A stretch of 30,274 bases of DNA from an uncultured Slackia sp. (GCA_900553775.1 USEZ01000007.1:1-30274), one strand, 5' to 3'. Positions 1 to 9,440 are shown, numbered from the stretch's first letter. Made by a program: numbers and translations. Notes: a model not told the origin generated them from the letters alone.

Positions 1-327
1 TCGCTTCTGCCGAAATACAGAGGTGCGGCACCGATCCAGCAGGCCGTGATCGACGTGCAGGTGAAAAAAGCCATGGCTGCGCTCGACGAGACGGGCGCGC
101 GCGAGTTCTGCGTGGGAGGCGGCGTGTCGGCCAACCCGGGGCTGCGCGCGGCATACGAAAAAGCCTGCAAGAAACGCGGCGTCCGCCTGTCCATGCCGCC
201 GCTTTCGGCATGCGGCGATCAGGCGGCCATGATCGCGCTCGTCGCGCACGACCGCTATAAACAGAAGAAATTCGCCGACTGGACGCTCGACGTGCAGGCG
301 CACGCGCCGCTCGACGAAGCGTACTAG
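1..327 (+). CDS. tsaD: tRNA N6-adenosine threonylcarbamoyltransferase TsaD, C-terminal part (5' end outside window, suspicious junction)
   Basis: The open frame runs from base 1 to the TAG at 325-327, so the gene is partial at its 5' side. From about codon 13 on it reads as the C-terminal lobe of TsaD (Kae1/Gcp family). It shows the conserved CVGGGVSANPGLR stretch and the late CGDQAAMIA motif, which corresponds to the CTDNAAMIA metal-binding region of the family. TsaD transfers the threonylcarbamoyl group to A37 of ANN-decoding tRNAs in the cytoplasm, working with TsaB and TsaE. The first twelve codons are odd: they read SLLPKYRGAAPI, the hallmark motif of methionyl-tRNA formyltransferase (Fmt), not TsaD. 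The two reading frames join in phase at the codons for QQAVID. The TsaD call is firm, but the native start is not in the window. Confidence 0.88.
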   Translation, partial: SLLPKYRGAAPIQQAVIDVQVKKAMAALDETGAREFCVGGGVSANPGLRAAYEKACKKRGVRLSMPPLSACGDQAAMIALVAHDRYKQKKFADWTLDVQAHAPLDEAY

Positions 328-350
328 CCCTGCCGTTCGGCACCATGACG

Positions 351-382
351 AAACCGCTCGTCCCGATCGGGGCGAGCGGTTT
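351..382. terminator. bidirectional terminator between tsaD and the ClpX-like gene
   Basis: A 14-bp stem (351-364 with 369-382, one G-T pair) closes a GATC tetraloop. It is flanked by AAA on the left and TTT on the right. It lies between two converging genes and can stop transcription from both sides. Confidence 0.8.
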
Positions 383-412
383 CGCGTTTCAGACGGATGG
401 CTTGCTTCGGCC

Positions 413-2074
413 TTATAGAAGCCTGAACGCCAGGCTGTGCGCGGCGCGTTTCTGCGTTTGCTCGGGGAATCCCTTGAATTCGGCGTAATAGCCCAGCGAG
501 GCGTCTTGGCTCGGTTCGAGGCCGCCCGTGTCGGCGGGGCGCACGCCGTCGGAGATGCGCTCGAAATTCGACGGATGCCACGACCAGCTTCCCGTCTCCA
601 CGCCGTGCTCGTCGGTGTCGGGCATGTATCGCGCGCCGCTTTCTATCTGATAGAACAGCACGTCGAGCGGGTTTTTCGCCCTGCCTTCGAACTCGGCCAT
701 GGAAAGAAGGGTTTTCAGCCCCTGCGGCGTGCGGTCTTCTGCGGGAAACCAATCGTGCAGAAGCGAAAGCAGCGCGTTGAGCAGCACGATTTCCGCAAGC
801 GCGTAATCGTTGGCCGCGTGCAATCCGTCGAAGCCGACCTCGATCGAGCTGCTTTGCTCCAAAAGCGCCGCGCAGAATTCCACATCGCTTGTTCCAAGCG
901 ATGCATGCGGGTCGATCCCTGCGCCTCCGCCGTGCGCCATCAGGTAATTGTGCGTCTTGTTCAAAAGCCCCCAGGCCGCGCTCGCCGACAGGCGCTCCTG
1001 CTCGGAGAACCGGGGCGCGGGTATCGGCGCGGCGCTCGGATCGCCCTGTTCGATGTCGAAATCGAGCACGCCGTCGCGCGCCGTCAGCGTGACGGCGGCG
1101 ACCGGATGCATATTCGCCATGGCGCGCCAGAGGGCGCCGAAGAACACCTCGTTAATCTGCTGATTGATGGAGCGTGCGCCGTAGTGGGCTTCGAGCGCGT
1201 TTTCGACCAGCAGGTCTTCGGCGGCCGCGTCGATCGAGAAGCGCGCGCCTTCGGGAAGCATGCGCGCGTACTCGTCGTGCTTGTTGCGGCGGATGATTTC
1301 GCGCAGGGCGTCTTCGTCGAGCGCGGCTAGGAAGCGCACCGTGGAAAGACGGCCTGCCATTTCGCGCGGCATGCCCCAGGCTTCGATGTCTTCCAAGGAA
1401 ACGCGCGCCCGCAGGCCGTCTTCGGAGCGGTCGTATTCGGAAGGGGCGCCCTGCGCGGCCGACCCGAATCCGACGGTCGAGCGGGAAATGCCGAGGCGCG
1501 AGGCGATGGCGTCTTCGATGCCTGTGAACGCGCCTGCCATCACGAAGATGCAGCGGTCGCAATCGAGGCGGTAGGAATTGCCGTCGCGCGAGTCGTCCTT
1601 GCCTTCGAGGATGCCGCCTTCGAGCGGTTTGAGCAGGTCGAACAGGGCCGAGCCTTCTCGCGTCGGCGCCTGGGCGAACATTTTGTCCACTTCGTCGACG
1701 AAGATGAGGACATTGCGGTCGGGGTTTTCTTCGAGCGCGGCGCTTGCCCTGACCCATTGCTTGCCGAACGAATCGCCGATGTAGCCCGCAGCCGTTATCG
1801 ACGTGGCGTCGATCGCCTGGAACAGCAGTCCCGATGCCTTCGCGAATGTTTTGAGCAAGTGGGATTTGCCCGATGCGGTGGGGCCTACGATCAGCGCCGA
1901 TCCGATAGCGGGAAGCGCGAGCGGATCGACCCCCTGTTCGTGGACGATGCGCGAACGCGCGCATGCGGCATCGGCGAACGTGCAGAGCCAGTCCACCGCG
2001 TCGTCTTGGCCGATGACGGTCTTTTTCACTTCGGATGCTATTTCATCGAGCCGTTTGTCGTTGCCGCCGTACAT
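413..2074 (-). CDS. ClpX-like AAA+ unfoldase lacking the zinc-binding domain, with a C-terminal extension
   Basis: 553 residues. The ATG at 2072-2074 is chosen over upstream starts because GGAAAGGA lies at the right distance before it and homology starts there. The core matches ClpX: Walker A GPTASGKS (64-71), pore-loop GYIG (97-100), Walker B LIFVDE (123-128), a VGFG segment (201-204) at the place of the ClpP-docking IGF loop, and a sensor-2 GAR (299-301). The N-terminal treble-clef zinc domain of true ClpX is absent; the first 18 residues lead straight into the AAA+ region. About 185 residues beyond residue 365 form a second domain that I do not recognise, rich in W, Y and acidic residues. 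An ATP-driven unfoldase or remodeller is likely, and docking to ClpP is possible but unproven. It is monocistronic, convergent with tsaD and divergent from the MFS gene. Confidence 0.8.
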   Translation of the reverse strand: MYGGNDKRLDEIASEVKKTVIGQDDAVDWLCTFADAACARSRIVHEQGVDPLALPAIGSALIVGPTASGKSHLLKTFAKASGLLFQAIDATSITAAGYIGDSFGKQWVRASAALEENPDRNVLIFVDEVDKMFAQAPTREGSALFDLLKPLEGGILEGKDDSRDGNSYRLDCDRCIFVMAGAFTGIEDAIASRLGISRSTVGFGSAAQGAPSEYDRSEDGLRARVSLEDIEAWGMPREMAGRLSTVRFLAALDEDALREIIRRNKHDEYARMLPEGARFSIDAAAEDLLVENALEAHYGARSINQQINEVFFGALWRAMANMHPVAAVTLTARDGVLDFDIEQGDPSAAPIPAPRFSEQERLSASAAWGLLNKTHNYLMAHGGGAGIDPHASLGTSDVEFCAALLEQSSSIEVGFDGLHAANDYALAEIVLLNALLSLLHDWFPAEDRTPQGLKTLLSMAEFEGRAKNPLDVLFYQIESGARYMPDTDEHGVETGSWSWHPSNFERISDGVRPADTGGLEPSQDASLGYYAEFKGFPEQTQKRAAHSLAFRLL

Positions 2075-2394
2075 GTCTCGGTCCTTTCCGCAAGGTCGAA
2101 CAAGTGTGCGTTTTCCATCATAGCACCCTCTGCTGGATGCGGCCGGACCGGTTCGGCGCCGCTCGATGCGCCGCCGCTGTGATAGAATCGCTTCCCGCAT
2201 CGCCATCGAGGCGCTGCCGTTTTGCTTCTTGTCGAAAGGAATCATGCGGGTGCAGCCGAATTTCTTGTAGGAAATAATCCGTGAAAGAGCGCATGCGACG
2301 GCCGTTTCGGCGTCGCTGTCGCGCGTTTCCTGCATCTGGCGGCTTTGCCGCCTTTATTCGCGTACCGTTATTCTTTCGAAAGAAGGAGAATTCC
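2075..2394. other. divergent intergenic region, ClpX-like gene / MFS gene
   Basis: 320 bp with no convincing gene. Small symmetric sites are visible: ATTTC-N6-GAAAT at 2260-2275, and a GGCGGC-TTT-GCCGCC hairpin at 2338-2352 followed by TTTATT. The latter looks like a short terminator or attenuator 42 nt before the MFS start. A weak extended -10 (TAGAAT, 2183-2188) has no matching -35. Confidence 0.4.
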
Positions 2395-3729
2395 ATGGGC
2401 TTTTCTTCCGAACCCGTTTCGGGCGATGCCGCCAAGGCGCGCTTGAGCGCTTCCGGCCGTCCTCTTTCCAAAAACTGGCTTGCGATCATCGCGTTCATCT
2501 GGGCAGGCCAGGCCGTTTCCATGTTCACCAGCTATGCGGCGAGCTTCGCCGCCGTGTGGTACGTCACCGAAACCACGGGCAGCGCCGTCTTGCTTTCCGC
2601 GATGAGCATCTGCGCTTATTTGCCGCAGGGCCTTCTTTCCCCGTACGGCGGCGTGATCGCCGACCGCTGCAACCGAAAGACGGTCATCATCGCGGCGGAT
2701 ATGGCGGTCGGCCTGGTGTCGCTTGCGCTCGGCCTGCTCATTCTGCTTGGAGACGTGAGCATCGCGGCGATCATGGCCATGGTGATCGCCCGCAGCGCGG
2801 GCCAGGCGTTTCACGGGCCCGCCATGATGGCGGCCATGCCCATGCTCGTTCCCGAAAAGCATCTGCTGCGCATCAACACGCTCGACATGATGCTCATGAG
2901 CGTGGCGGGCATCGTGGCTCCGGCGCTCGGCATCATGCTGTACGAGGGCGTGGGCTTTCATGCGGTCATGTTCCTCGACTTCGCGGGCGCCGTGCTTGCG
3001 TGTCTCGCGCTGGTCAAGGCGCGCATCCCTTCCGTTCGCGATTGCGCGGCTTCATGCGAAAAGCGCCATCCGATGGCCGAGATGAAAGAGGGCTGGAGCG
3101 CGCTGCGGGCGAACCGCGGGCTGTTTCTGCTGATCGTGCTGATCACGCTCGGCATGGTGAGCTTCGGGCCGATGGGCTCGCTCTATCCGCTTATGACCTA
3201 TAGCCATTTCGGCGGCGACGGCTTCATGGCCGCGGTGGCCGAGTCCACGTTCGCAGGCGGGCTGTTCGCGGGTTCGCTTATCATCATGGCTTGGGGCGGC
3301 GGCAGGCGGCTGGCGCTGCTTTTGGCCGCATCGTGCGTGGCGTTCGGCGTGCTGGCCGCCGCCTCGGGCATGCTCGCCCCTTCGATGTTTTGGGTGTTCG
3401 TCGTGCTGTGCGCGGCTATGGGCATGGTGTGCGCCTGGTTCAACGGGCCTACGGTCACGTTGGTGCAGCGCAATGTGCCTGAAGAGAAAATGGGCCGCGC
3501 GCTCGGTTTCGTCACGGCCGCCATGGGTTTGGCGTCGCCCGCGGGCATCGCCATCGGCGGCATTGCGGCCGAGGCCATCGGCGTGGCGCCGTTTTTCGTG
3601 ATCGACGGCGTGGTGTGCGCGCTTATCGGCGTGGCGCTCTATCTGCCGAAAAGCGTGCGTGCGCTCGATGCCGCTCCTGCTGCCGGTGCGTCTTCGTGCG
3701 AGGGGGAAGCGCCCGAAAGCGCGAAATAA
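2395..3729 (+). CDS. MFS transporter, MefA/EntS-like (MFS_3) efflux type
   Basis: 444 residues. The frame is open further upstream, but AGAAGGAG six bases before the ATG at 2395 decides this start. The protein is hydrophobic throughout, with about 12 predicted membrane segments starting near residue 28. The loop between segments 2 and 3 carries the MFS motif GGVIADRCNRK (85-95). A second, weaker copy of the repeat lies in the C-terminal half around the segment FNGPTVTLVQRNVPEEKMGRAL (shown here only as a landmark; key residues are N, P, R and GR). The nearest relatives by pattern are drug or siderophore exporters of the MFS_3 group, driven by the proton gradient in the cytoplasmic membrane. 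The substrate cannot be told. The tail after residue 425 is polar and probably cytoplasmic. Confidence 0.82.
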   Translation: MGFSSEPVSGDAAKARLSASGRPLSKNWLAIIAFIWAGQAVSMFTSYAASFAAVWYVTETTGSAVLLSAMSICAYLPQGLLSPYGGVIADRCNRKTVIIAADMAVGLVSLALGLLILLGDVSIAAIMAMVIARSAGQAFHGPAMMAAMPMLVPEKHLLRINTLDMMLMSVAGIVAPALGIMLYEGVGFHAVMFLDFAGAVLACLALVKARIPSVRDCAASCEKRHPMAEMKEGWSALRANRGLFLLIVLITLGMVSFGPMGSLYPLMTYSHFGGDGFMAAVAESTFAGGLFAGSLIIMAWGGGRRLALLLAASCVAFGVLAAASGMLAPSMFWVFVVLCAAMGMVCAWFNGPTVTLVQRNVPEEKMGRALGFVTAAMGLASPAGIAIGGIAAEAIGVAPFFVIDGVVCALIGVALYLPKSVRALDAAPAAGASSCEGEAPESAK

Positions 3730-4079
3730 AACGAGGCGCGTCCATCGCGCTCCCTTGATATTCGATGTTGCGGATCGCGGCGCGCGGCGGATCGTGCAGG
3801 GGTCCTTTCGCCGCCGCATTCCGCGTGTGTCCGGGTGCCTGCTCGTATGGGCGCATGATGCGTTCGGCAATCGGTTTCCGCGACGTGCGCCGGCCGCCGT
3901 GCCTTCCATTCGAAAAAGCATTCGCTCGCGCGGCGCTTTCCCGATGTTTTGCAGGCGCTTCGTCATCTCGTTCGGCCGCGCTGCCGGTTTGGGATCGTGC
4001 GGCATGCTACCATCGGTCTGCAGTCGAAAAGCATGCGGCCGTCCGCATCGGACGTGCCGCTTTTCGAGACGGAGGTCGC
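3730..4079 (+). other. intergenic region before the TRIC-like gene
   Basis: 350 bp without a supportable gene. Reading frames here have unusual composition (Arg-rich) typical of non-coding high-GC DNA. A weak extended -10 (TGCTACCAT near 4005-4013) lies about 70 bp before the next start. No clear terminator for the MFS gene was found. Confidence 0.4.
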
Positions 4080-4964
4080 ATGGACGGGCTTTTCGTGTGG
4101 TTTGCCGAACGCATCACCGCATCGGGCGGCGTGGTGCCTGCGTTCATCGACTATTTCGCCGTCGTGGTGGGCGTGGTCACAGGCGCCATGTTCGCATGCG
4201 ACCGCAAGCTCGATATCGTGGGAACTATCGTGTGCGGCCTGCTCACGGCCTACGGCGGCGGCATTCTGCGCGATTTCCTGCTGCAGGACGAAGGCGTGTA
4301 TTTCATGTCGCATCCGTATTTGTTCCTGCTGTGCGTGGGGCTGTGCTTCTTCGTGTTCTATTTCCGCGGACTGTTCCACCATCTGCCGTCGCTTATTTTC
4401 CTGTGCGACACGCTGTCGGTGGCGCTGTATGCCGTCGCGGGCGCCAGCAAGGCGTTCGATTGCGGCAGCGGCGTGGTGATGTCGGTGGTGCTGGGCGCCA
4501 TCGTAGGCGTGGGCGGCGGCGCCATCCGCGATTCGTTCGTGGGCGAGGTGCCCGGCATCTTCAAGTCGAGCAACTATTATGCGGTGGCGGCCGTCGGCGG
4601 GTCGTTCGCGTACGTGACGTTCGTCGCTTTGGGCCTCGACGCCGCGGGCGCTGCCGCGTTGTGCGTGCTCACGGTGCTTGTGCTGCGCTATGCCAGCGTG
4701 TATTTCGACTGGCGCACGGGCGACGACCCGATCGACCTGACGCCGTACGTGTCGCGCCCGCTCAAGCGTCTCGCCTACATCGTGCGCGGGCTGTTTCTGG
4801 GTGGCGGAAAGAAGCAGCGCCGCCGCATGCGCTTCGGCTCGGCGGGCGATCGCGATGGCGTCGAAAAGGCGTTTTCCGAAGACGATCCTGCGTCAGGCGA
4901 CGAAGGGGAAGGCCGCCGTTTCAGTTCGGAAAAGTCGGGCGATGCCCTGAAATATATGAGATAG
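4080..4964 (+). CDS. TRIC-type trimeric intracellular cation channel family protein (UPF0126)
   Basis: 294 residues. Start ATG at 4080 follows GGAGGT four bases upstream. The family is built from two inverted repeats, each with a GGG-x-x-RD signature. Both are visible: GGGILRD (59-65) and GGGAIRD (145-151), the latter followed by VGEVPGIF as in other bacterial members. About seven membrane segments fill residues 20-225. The last 65 residues are polar and basic, then acidic, longer than in typical 200-220 residue members, and probably cytoplasmic. Bacterial homologues form potassium-permeable trimeric channels in the cytoplasmic membrane; older annotations call it a glycine transporter. It stands alone between intergenic regions of about 350 bp on each side. 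Confidence 0.85.
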   Translation: MDGLFVWFAERITASGGVVPAFIDYFAVVVGVVTGAMFACDRKLDIVGTIVCGLLTAYGGGILRDFLLQDEGVYFMSHPYLFLLCVGLCFFVFYFRGLFHHLPSLIFLCDTLSVALYAVAGASKAFDCGSGVVMSVVLGAIVGVGGGAIRDSFVGEVPGIFKSSNYYAVAAVGGSFAYVTFVALGLDAAGAAALCVLTVLVLRYASVYFDWRTGDDPIDLTPYVSRPLKRLAYIVRGLFLGGGKKQRRRMRFGSAGDRDGVEKAFSEDDPASGDEGEGRRFSSEKSGDALKYMR

Positions 4965-5312
4965 GCGCTCGGCGGACGGAAGGGCGTCCAGCGGACGGAA
5001 TGCGCTTCCGGCGCGATCGGCAGAGCTGCATGCGCGTTGCGCCGATTGTGCCGTTTCGTTTGCTGTCCTGCTTATCGATGTCCTGGCCGGCGGCCGTTTC
5101 GTCCGTTTCGCGCGAATGTATCCAATCGGTGTCGGTTGTCGCGCCGCGGTTTTTCACGGCATCGGGGCTTTTCGTCATCGGGTATCATATTCCGACGTGA
5201 ATACGCCGCTTCGGCGCCGCATGCAGCCGGATGCCGCATGCGTTTCAATCCGGCGGACGGTCCGCCGGATGCGAGACCCTTGCAACCGTTTCGAAAGGAG
5301 AGAGTCTCACCC
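4965..5312 (+). other. intergenic region before the CorC-like gene
   Basis: 348 bp without a supportable gene. It holds short repeats (GCGGACGGAA twice near 4972 and 4995), an inverted pair CGCATGC / GCATGCG at about 5218-5242, and the perfect palindrome listed separately. A TATCAT at 5183-5188 could be a -10 box but lacks a good -35. Confidence 0.4.
5248..5270. promoter_or_regulatory. perfect 11-bp inverted repeat in the corC leader
   Basis: Arms ATCCGGCGGAC and GTCCGCCGGAT are separated by a single G, giving a near-continuous 23-bp palindrome that ends 42 bases before the start codon. With a one-base centre it is better suited as a dimeric protein operator, or as a cruciform, than as an RNA hairpin. 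Confidence 0.55.
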
Positions 5313-6635
5313 ATGCCCGTTGGCCTAAGTCTGCTTCTTGTTCTGTTCTTCCTTCTGATGAACGCCTTTTTCGTCATGGCCGAATTCTCGCTGGTGCGCG
5401 TGCGCAAGTCCCAGGTGGACATGCTTGTCGAAGAGGGCCGTCCCGGCTCGAAATACGCCCAGCTCATCGCCAATAACGTCAATGCGTACCTGTCTGCCTG
5501 CCAGCTGGGTATCACGCTCGCCTCGCTTGCTTTGGGCTGGTTGGGCGAGCCTGCCGTGTCGGCCTTGTTCCACCCGTTGTTCACCCTGCTCGGCGTGCCC
5601 GACAGTGTGAACTTCGCCGTGTCGGTGGCGATCGGCTTCTGCCTGGTCACGGCGTTGCACATCGTGGTGGGCGAGCTCATTCCCAAATCGCTCGCCATTT
5701 TCAGCACCGAGAAATACGCCCTGTTCACGGCGGGCCCCTTGGTGTGGTTCTATCGTCTGACCTATCCGATCATGTGGCTGTTCAACTCCATCACCAACGG
5801 CGTGGTGCGCCTGATGGGCCACGACCCGGCCGACGAGCACGACGTGTATACCGAAGAGGAAATCCGCCTGCTGATCGACGAGAGCACCGAAAACGGCCTG
5901 ATCGACTCCGAGCAAAACGAGTTCGTGGACAACATCTTCGACATCGCCGACAAAGACATCGAGGCGATCATGACCCCGCGTCCCGACATGGTGTGCCTGG
6001 GGCTCGAAGACACGCTCGAAGAAAACCTGCGCGTGGTCGAGGAGCATAAATTCACGCGCTTCCCCGTGTATCGCAAGGACAAAGACGACATCGTGGGCTT
6101 CGTGCACATCAAAGACCTCTACCATCTCGAGCCCGGCACCACGATGGCCGATATCCGCATCCGCCGTATCGTGGCGGCCCCCGAAAGCATGCCGGTGGTC
6201 AAGCTTTTGCAGCTCCTGAAGAAGGAAAAGACCAAGATCGCCATCGTGGTGGACGAGCACGGCGGAACGTCGGGCGTGGTCACCATGGGCGACATCTTCG
6301 AAGAAATCATCGGCGATTACGACGACGAGTACGTGCATAGTAACAACGAGACGCTGACGGAGGTGTCCGAGGGACACTATCTCACCACCGGCGCCTGCGC
6401 TATCGACGATTTCGCCGAATGCGTGGGGCTCGATGCCGACGGCTTCCCCGAGTACGAGACGCTCGGCGGCCTTCTGCTCGAATCGTTCGACCGCATTCCC
6501 GATGCCGGCGACGAGACGGTCTATACCGAAGACAACGTGACCGTGCGTTTCGTGGTGCGCTCCATGGACGCCCGCCGTATCGGCCAGGTGGAGTTCTGGG
6601 CAAGCGTCGAAGAGCTCGAAGAGGGCGAGAAGTAG
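5313..6635 (+). CDS. HlyC/CorC family transporter (DUF21 - CBS pair - CorC domain)
   Basis: 440 residues. The ATG at 5313 is preceded by AAAGGAG at 5294-5300, a rather long spacing of 12. Domains in order are: a membrane DUF21/CNNM domain (about 1-190) with the family stretch VVGELIPKSLAIF (118-130); two CBS motifs (about 205-330) with MTPRPDM at 220-226 and the VDEHGGTSGVVT loop at 313-324; and a C-terminal CorC_HlyC domain (about 345-435). These proteins are linked to magnesium or other divalent-cation efflux, and the CBS pair binds adenine nucleotides. Length and order match the usual 430-450 residue form. It is a single-gene unit followed by its own terminator. Confidence 0.88.
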   Translation: MPVGLSLLLVLFFLLMNAFFVMAEFSLVRVRKSQVDMLVEEGRPGSKYAQLIANNVNAYLSACQLGITLASLALGWLGEPAVSALFHPLFTLLGVPDSVNFAVSVAIGFCLVTALHIVVGELIPKSLAIFSTEKYALFTAGPLVWFYRLTYPIMWLFNSITNGVVRLMGHDPADEHDVYTEEEIRLLIDESTENGLIDSEQNEFVDNIFDIADKDIEAIMTPRPDMVCLGLEDTLEENLRVVEEHKFTRFPVYRKDKDDIVGFVHIKDLYHLEPGTTMADIRIRRIVAAPESMPVVKLLQLLKKEKTKIAIVVDEHGGTSGVVTMGDIFEEIIGDYDDEYVHSNNETLTEVSEGHYLTTGACAIDDFAECVGLDADGFPEYETLGGLLLESFDRIPDAGDETVYTEDNVTVRFVVRSMDARRIGQVEFWASVEELEEGEK

Positions 6636-6692
6636 TCGTTCGCAGCGTTTGCATAAGAGGCGCGGCCGGTCTTTCGGCTCCGTCTTCGATGG

Positions 6693-6731
6693 AGGCGGCG
6701 TTCCGTTTTGTCGGGGCGCCGCCTTTCGTTT
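6693..6731 (+). terminator. terminator of the corC-like gene
   Basis: AGGCGGCG (6693-6700) pairs with CGCCGCCT (6717-6724) across a 16-nt loop. The stem is followed by TTCGTTT. It is positioned 58 bp after the stop codon. Confidence 0.6.
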
Positions 6732-6797
6732 CGGCCGCGTATTGCGCCCAAGTTCCGCTCACCGTCCGAAAAGACCGCCGGGCGAGTCGCGTGATTT

Positions 6798-6840
6798 AGT
6801 GCTTTATTCCAGTGGAGCACTTATGGAAATCTGATAAAAT
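6798..6840 (+). promoter_or_regulatory. promoter of the AGCS symporter with an overlapping dyad
   Basis: TGATAAAAT (6832-6840) is an excellent extended -10 element. No good -35 stands upstream of it. Instead there is the dyad AGTGCT-N12-AGCACT (6798-6803 and 6816-6821), with a second small palindrome TCCA-G-TGGA (6808-6816) inside it. The dyad occupies the -35 zone, so a regulator binding there could activate or block initiation. Confidence 0.6.
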
Positions 6841-6892
6841 TTGCAGCTCGTAATAGGTCGACTCGACGAAAACACAAGAAAGGGGGCTCTTT

Positions 6893-8425
<1,533 letters not shown>

Positions 8426-8469
8426 ACGGAGGAGCAAACGATATCTTTTCGCGATCTCCTGCGATGCCG

Positions 8470-8499
8470 AGGCGGTCCCTTGCGAGGGGCCGCCTTTTC
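8470..8499 (+). terminator. terminator of the AGCS symporter gene
   Basis: Ten-base-pair stem (8470-8479 with 8486-8495, one G-T pair), loop TTGCGA, followed by TTTCG. It lies 44 bp after the stop codon. Confidence 0.8.
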
Positions 8500-8842
8500 G
8501 TATGTGCGAAAACGATGCGACGGGTCGATTCGAAACGATGCGACGGATTGGTCCGGCAAGGGTCTTGCCGGCGAGGCTCGGCGCGAGTCTTGCGGAAGAA
8601 TCCGACGGCAAGACCTCGCGGAAACGCTGCCGAAAAACGCGCGGGAAGGTTCGGCGGAACGTCTTGCAGAAATGCGTCGGCGTTTGCGGCCTCCATCGAT
8701 GCGCCCTGCGTTCGCGCGCGGCGATGGAATGGCGGCGGCTGCTTCATCGGGCATGATGCCGAATACGACGCGGCATCGGATGCGCTGTCGCGGCATGCGG
8801 GATAGCCTTACGACGACATTGTCGACAAGGGAGGAGTGTTTC
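8500..8842 (+). other. gene-free leader before the cyclophilin gene with competing inverted repeats
   Basis: About 340 bp with no supportable protein. AACGATGCGACGG occurs twice (8511-8523 and 8534-8546). CCGGCAAG-GGT-CTTGCCGG (8553-8571) is a perfect hairpin, and its right half together with the loop (GGTCTTGCCG, 8561-8570) can instead pair with CGGCAAGACC at 8606-8615. A TTGTCGACAA palindrome lies at 8819-8828, just before the ribosome binding site. Function unknown. Confidence 0.45.
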
Positions 8843-9397
8843 ATGGGAAAGGTCGAGAGGTTCGTCGCCGATCCGGAGTATAAGCCCAACGGCGGCGAGG
8901 TCGCGTCGATCGAGACGAGCAAGGGAACCGTCAAAGTGGAGCTTTTCGGTCGCGAATGCCCGCTCACGGTAGGCAATTTCGTGGAGCTTGCCCAGGCGGG
9001 GTTCTACGACGCTTTGGCGTTTCACGCCCGCAAAGAAGGCTCGGTGATCGTGGGCGGCTGCCCCACGACGCGCAATATGCCGCCGAACCAGGTGTATATG
9101 GCGGCTCATGGCGGCATATACGGCGTCCATCCCGGCACCGGCGAAGCCGACCATCGCATCAAAGACGAATGGGAGGGCAACCCGCTGAACAAGCATCTTG
9201 ACGGGTCGATCGTCATGGCGCGCAAATCGGCCCCCGATTCGGCGAGCTGCCAGTTCTATTTCTCGCTTTCCGAGCAGCCCGAATTCGACGACAAGTTCAC
9301 GGTGTTCGGGCGCACCGTCGAAGGCCTCGATGTGGTCCATGCGCTGCGTATCGGCGACCGCATCGAGCGTATCGTCATCGAAGGGGCGACGGAATAG
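8843..9397 (+). CDS. cyclophilin-type peptidyl-prolyl isomerase with divergent active site
   Basis: 184 residues; ATG at 8843 after GGGAGGAG (8829-8836). The frame is open far upstream but that stretch is not protein-like. The cyclophilin fold is clear: opening strand GTVKVELFGRECPLTVGNFV (28-47), YDALAFH (55-61), RIKDEW (105-110), NKHLDGSIVMAR (116-127), CQFYF (136-140) and VFGRTVEGLDVV (154-165). Two catalytic positions deviate. The canonical FHRV reads FHAR (60-63), moving or losing the catalytic Arg. The QGGD segment reads VGGC (70-73), losing the active-site Gln. No signal peptide is seen, so it is cytoplasmic. It may keep chaperone or peptide-binding function with altered isomerase activity. 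Single gene, strong terminator. Confidence 0.85.
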   Translation: MGKVERFVADPEYKPNGGEVASIETSKGTVKVELFGRECPLTVGNFVELAQAGFYDALAFHARKEGSVIVGGCPTTRNMPPNQVYMAAHGGIYGVHPGTGEADHRIKDEWEGNPLNKHLDGSIVMARKSAPDSASCQFYFSLSEQPEFDDKFTVFGRTVEGLDVVHALRIGDRIERIVIEGATE

Positions 9398-9440
9398 GCC
9401 CGGCCGATCGGGCGCAGCCTGTCTTTCGAGGCGACATGAA

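Noticed and set aside
4921..5178. 85-codon minus-strand frame between the TRIC-like and CorC-like genes
   Set aside because: No ribosome binding site, overlaps the end of the TRIC-like gene, and no recognisable motif.
8480..8842. 121-codon N-terminal extension of the cyclophilin
   Set aside because: It is Arg-rich and not protein-like, and a good ribosome binding site stands before the ATG at 8843.
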